DNA of 8,342 nucleotides from Candidatus Brevibacterium intestinigallinarum (GTDB lineage Bacteria > Actinomycetota > Actinomycetes > Actinomycetales > Brevibacteriaceae): the NCBI GenBank assembly GCA_019117325.1, contig DWZY01000375.1, forward strand, positions 1 through 8,342. The letters run 5' to 3'. The position numbers and the translations under genes are program-made. Positions within the stretch are counted from its first letter, which is position 1. The number at the start of each line of letters is the position of its first letter. This document shows, in pieces, positions 5,326-8,342 of this stretch. The notes below the pieces were generated by a model, which was not told the DNA's origin, ran no database searches, and saw nothing but the letters and a program-made list of their open reading frames with translations.

Positions 5326-5595
5326 ATGGCTCTGGACCAGAAGGTCAAGCAGGAGATCATGAAGGAATACGCGACGCACGAGGGCGACACCGGGTCTCCC
5401 GAGGTGCAGATCGCGGTCATGTCCCGCCGGATCAAGGATCTGACGGAGCACTTCAAGGAGCACAAGCACGACCACCACTCGCGTCGCGGACTGCTGCTCC
5501 TGGTCGGCAAGCGCCGCCGGATGCTCAAGTACCTGCAGCAGGTCGACATCGAGCGCTACCGTGCGCTCATCGCTCGTCTGGGCCTGCGCCGCTGA
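5326..5595 (+). CDS. rpsO: 30S ribosomal protein S15
   Basis: 89 residues, the canonical length of S15, a primary 16S rRNA-binding protein that nucleates the 30S platform and contacts the 50S subunit (bridge B4). Start ATG 5326 has an excellent GGAGGA at 5315-5320 with 5-nt spacing. Diagnostic segments: DTGSPEVQIAVMSRRIKDLT (residues 21-40), the HKHDHHSRRGLLLLVGKRRR region that binds the 16S three-way junction, and the C-terminal end YRALIARLGLRR. It sits between ribF and pnp, the broadly conserved rpsO-pnp order. It has its own promoter and leader and is followed by a strong terminator, so it appears to be mostly a single-gene transcript. Confidence 0.99.
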   Translation: MALDQKVKQEIMKEYATHEGDTGSPEVQIAVMSRRIKDLTEHFKEHKHDHHSRRGLLLLVGKRRRMLKYLQQVDIERYRALIARLGLRR

Positions 5596-5627
5596 CCGTT
5601 CGGGCCTGACCCGGACCAGCGCGCTCC

Positions 5628-5663
5628 GCAGCCCCGCACCGCCTCACGGCGGTGCGGGGCTGC
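5628..5663 (+). terminator. rpsO terminator
   Basis: Bases 5628-5643 and 5648-5663 form a perfect 16-bp GC-rich stem with loop TCAC, starting 32 nt after the rpsO stop. There is no U-tract. In E. coli and Streptomyces an rpsO-pnp read-through transcript is known and is processed, so read-through here remains possible. Confidence 0.85.
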
Positions 5664-5690
5664 CGCCATTCACCCGTCTGACGCTTCCCT

Positions 5691-5699
5691 TGCTACGAT
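5691..5699 (+). promoter_or_regulatory. pnp promoter, extended -10
   Basis: TGCTACGAT is an extended -10, differing from the rpsO element TGCTACGCT at one position. No good -35 is present (TTCACC at 5669-5674 would need a 19-bp spacer). Predicted start near 5706, leaving a leader of about 210 nt before the pnp GTG. Confidence 0.6.
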
Positions 5700-5705
5700 G
5701 GGCAG

Positions 5706-5914
5706 GTCCATGCCGGTGACATCGTCGTCGGTCCTCGACAGTGGCCTCCGCAATCCGATGTGCGTGGGTCTCGATCGAAGGCCGCCGAACAGCGACGCGC
5801 TGACCGCAGTGCACGTCACCGGCACTCCTGCGCACGCTCCAGGACACCTGGAGAGGATGCGCACCATCACGCCGCCCGCTCGTCGAACGTGCGCGGCGGC
5901 AGAACGGAGACACC
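5706..5914 (+). promoter_or_regulatory. Long structured 5' leader of pnp
   Basis: About 210 nt with no credible gene. Pairings visible by eye: (a) a long-range 10-bp perfect stem, TGCCGGTGAC (5711-5720) with GTCACCGGCA (5815-5824); (b) a hairpin at 5829-5863, made of TGCGCA paired with TGCGCA (5829-5834/5858-5863) and CTCCAGG with CCTGGAG (5837-5843/5847-5853), loop ACA; (c) GCCGCC (5871-5876) with GGCGGC (5895-5900), ending 5 nt before the Shine-Dalgarno GGAGA at 5906-5910. In E. coli the pnp leader is cut by RNase III and PNPase then represses its own translation; a comparable autocontrol is plausible here but inferred. Confidence 0.55.
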
Positions 5915-8146
<2,232 letters not shown>

Positions 8147-8156
8147 GCACGCCATC

Positions 8157-8342
8157 GTGAGTGAGATCCTCTCAGCCGGGGAGGGCGGTCGCATCGAGCG
8201 CACCGTCCTCCCCGGCGGCATTCGCATCATCACAGAGACCGTGCCCGGCCTGCAGTCGGAGACCGTGGGCGTGTGGGTGGGCTCCGGCTCGCGGCACGAG
8301 ACGGACCTGACCGCCGGGTCGACGCACTTCCTCGAGCAGATC
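8157..8342 (+). CDS. M16-family (pitrilysin/insulinase-like) zinc metallopeptidase, N-terminal 62 residues (3' end outside window)
   Basis: The first 62 residues of an M16 peptidase, the family of mitochondrial processing peptidase and bacterial YmxG/PqqL-type proteins, usually cytoplasmic and encoded just after pnp in actinobacteria. GTG 8157 starts 10 nt after the pnp stop; no Shine-Dalgarno is well placed (GAGGAGG at 8135-8141 is 15 nt away), so translation may depend on coupling to pnp. Family features: RTVLPGGIRIITETVPG (15-31), TVGVWVGSGSRHE (37-48) and AGSTHFLE (53-60). The M16 zinc motif is HxxEH; here His57 and Glu60 are present but residue 61 is Gln (CAG), followed by Ile, where His-Leu is usual. 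Either the second zinc ligand is lost and this is a non-catalytic M16 homologue, or there is a sequence error. The rest of the protein is outside the window. Confidence 0.9.
   Translation, partial: MSEILSAGEGGRIERTVLPGGIRIITETVPGLQSETVGVWVGSGSRHETDLTAGSTHFLEQI

Overview
The window is one strand of high-GC actinobacterial chromosome, best matched by gene order, GTG starts and G/C-ending codons to Micrococcales/Actinomycetales (genus not determinable by eye). All genes read left to right. It is mainly the conserved translation/RNA superoperon: infB (3' end) - rbfA - [secreted protein] - truB - [satD-like + small membrane protein] - ribF - rpsO - pnp - M16 peptidase (5' end). I see no mobile element, CRISPR array, tRNA or rRNA.

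Layout. 1-364: tail of initiation factor IF-2. 379-427: a very strong hairpin. 469-924: rbfA, closed by a 14-bp stem-loop. 1061-2048: a gene with its own promoter for a membrane-anchored, extracytoplasmic protein carrying an M15-like zinc-peptidase signature, followed 11 nt later by truB (2060-2986). 2989-3085: a short terminator, then a 44-bp imperfect palindrome overlapping a perfect TTGACA -35 box whose -10 places transcription start on the ATG of the next gene. 3092-4194: two overlapping genes (ATGA), a SatD-like protein with a C-terminal helix-turn-helix and a small membrane protein. 4305-5240: ribF. 5326-5595: rpsO with its own extended -10 promoter overlapping the ribF stop, ended by a 16-bp perfect stem-loop. 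5691-5914: pnp promoter and a long structured leader. 5915-8146: pnp. 8157-8342: start of an M16-family metallopeptidase.

How it fits together. infB, rbfA, truB and rpsO serve translation initiation, 30S maturation, tRNA modification and the small subunit; pnp degrades RNA; ribF makes FMN/FAD. Two elements look accessory: the secreted M15-like protein between rbfA and truB, and the satD-like/membrane pair between truB and ribF. The pair is the best candidate for an under-described system: its first protein combines an N-terminal region that reads like a degenerate nucleotide-cyclase/GGDEF palm with a DNA-binding domain, it is coupled to a membrane partner, and it sits behind an operator-like palindrome with an apparently leaderless promoter. 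The rest is ordinary housekeeping sequence, apart from well-developed RNA hairpins at several boundaries and an altered metal-binding motif in the partial M16 peptidase.
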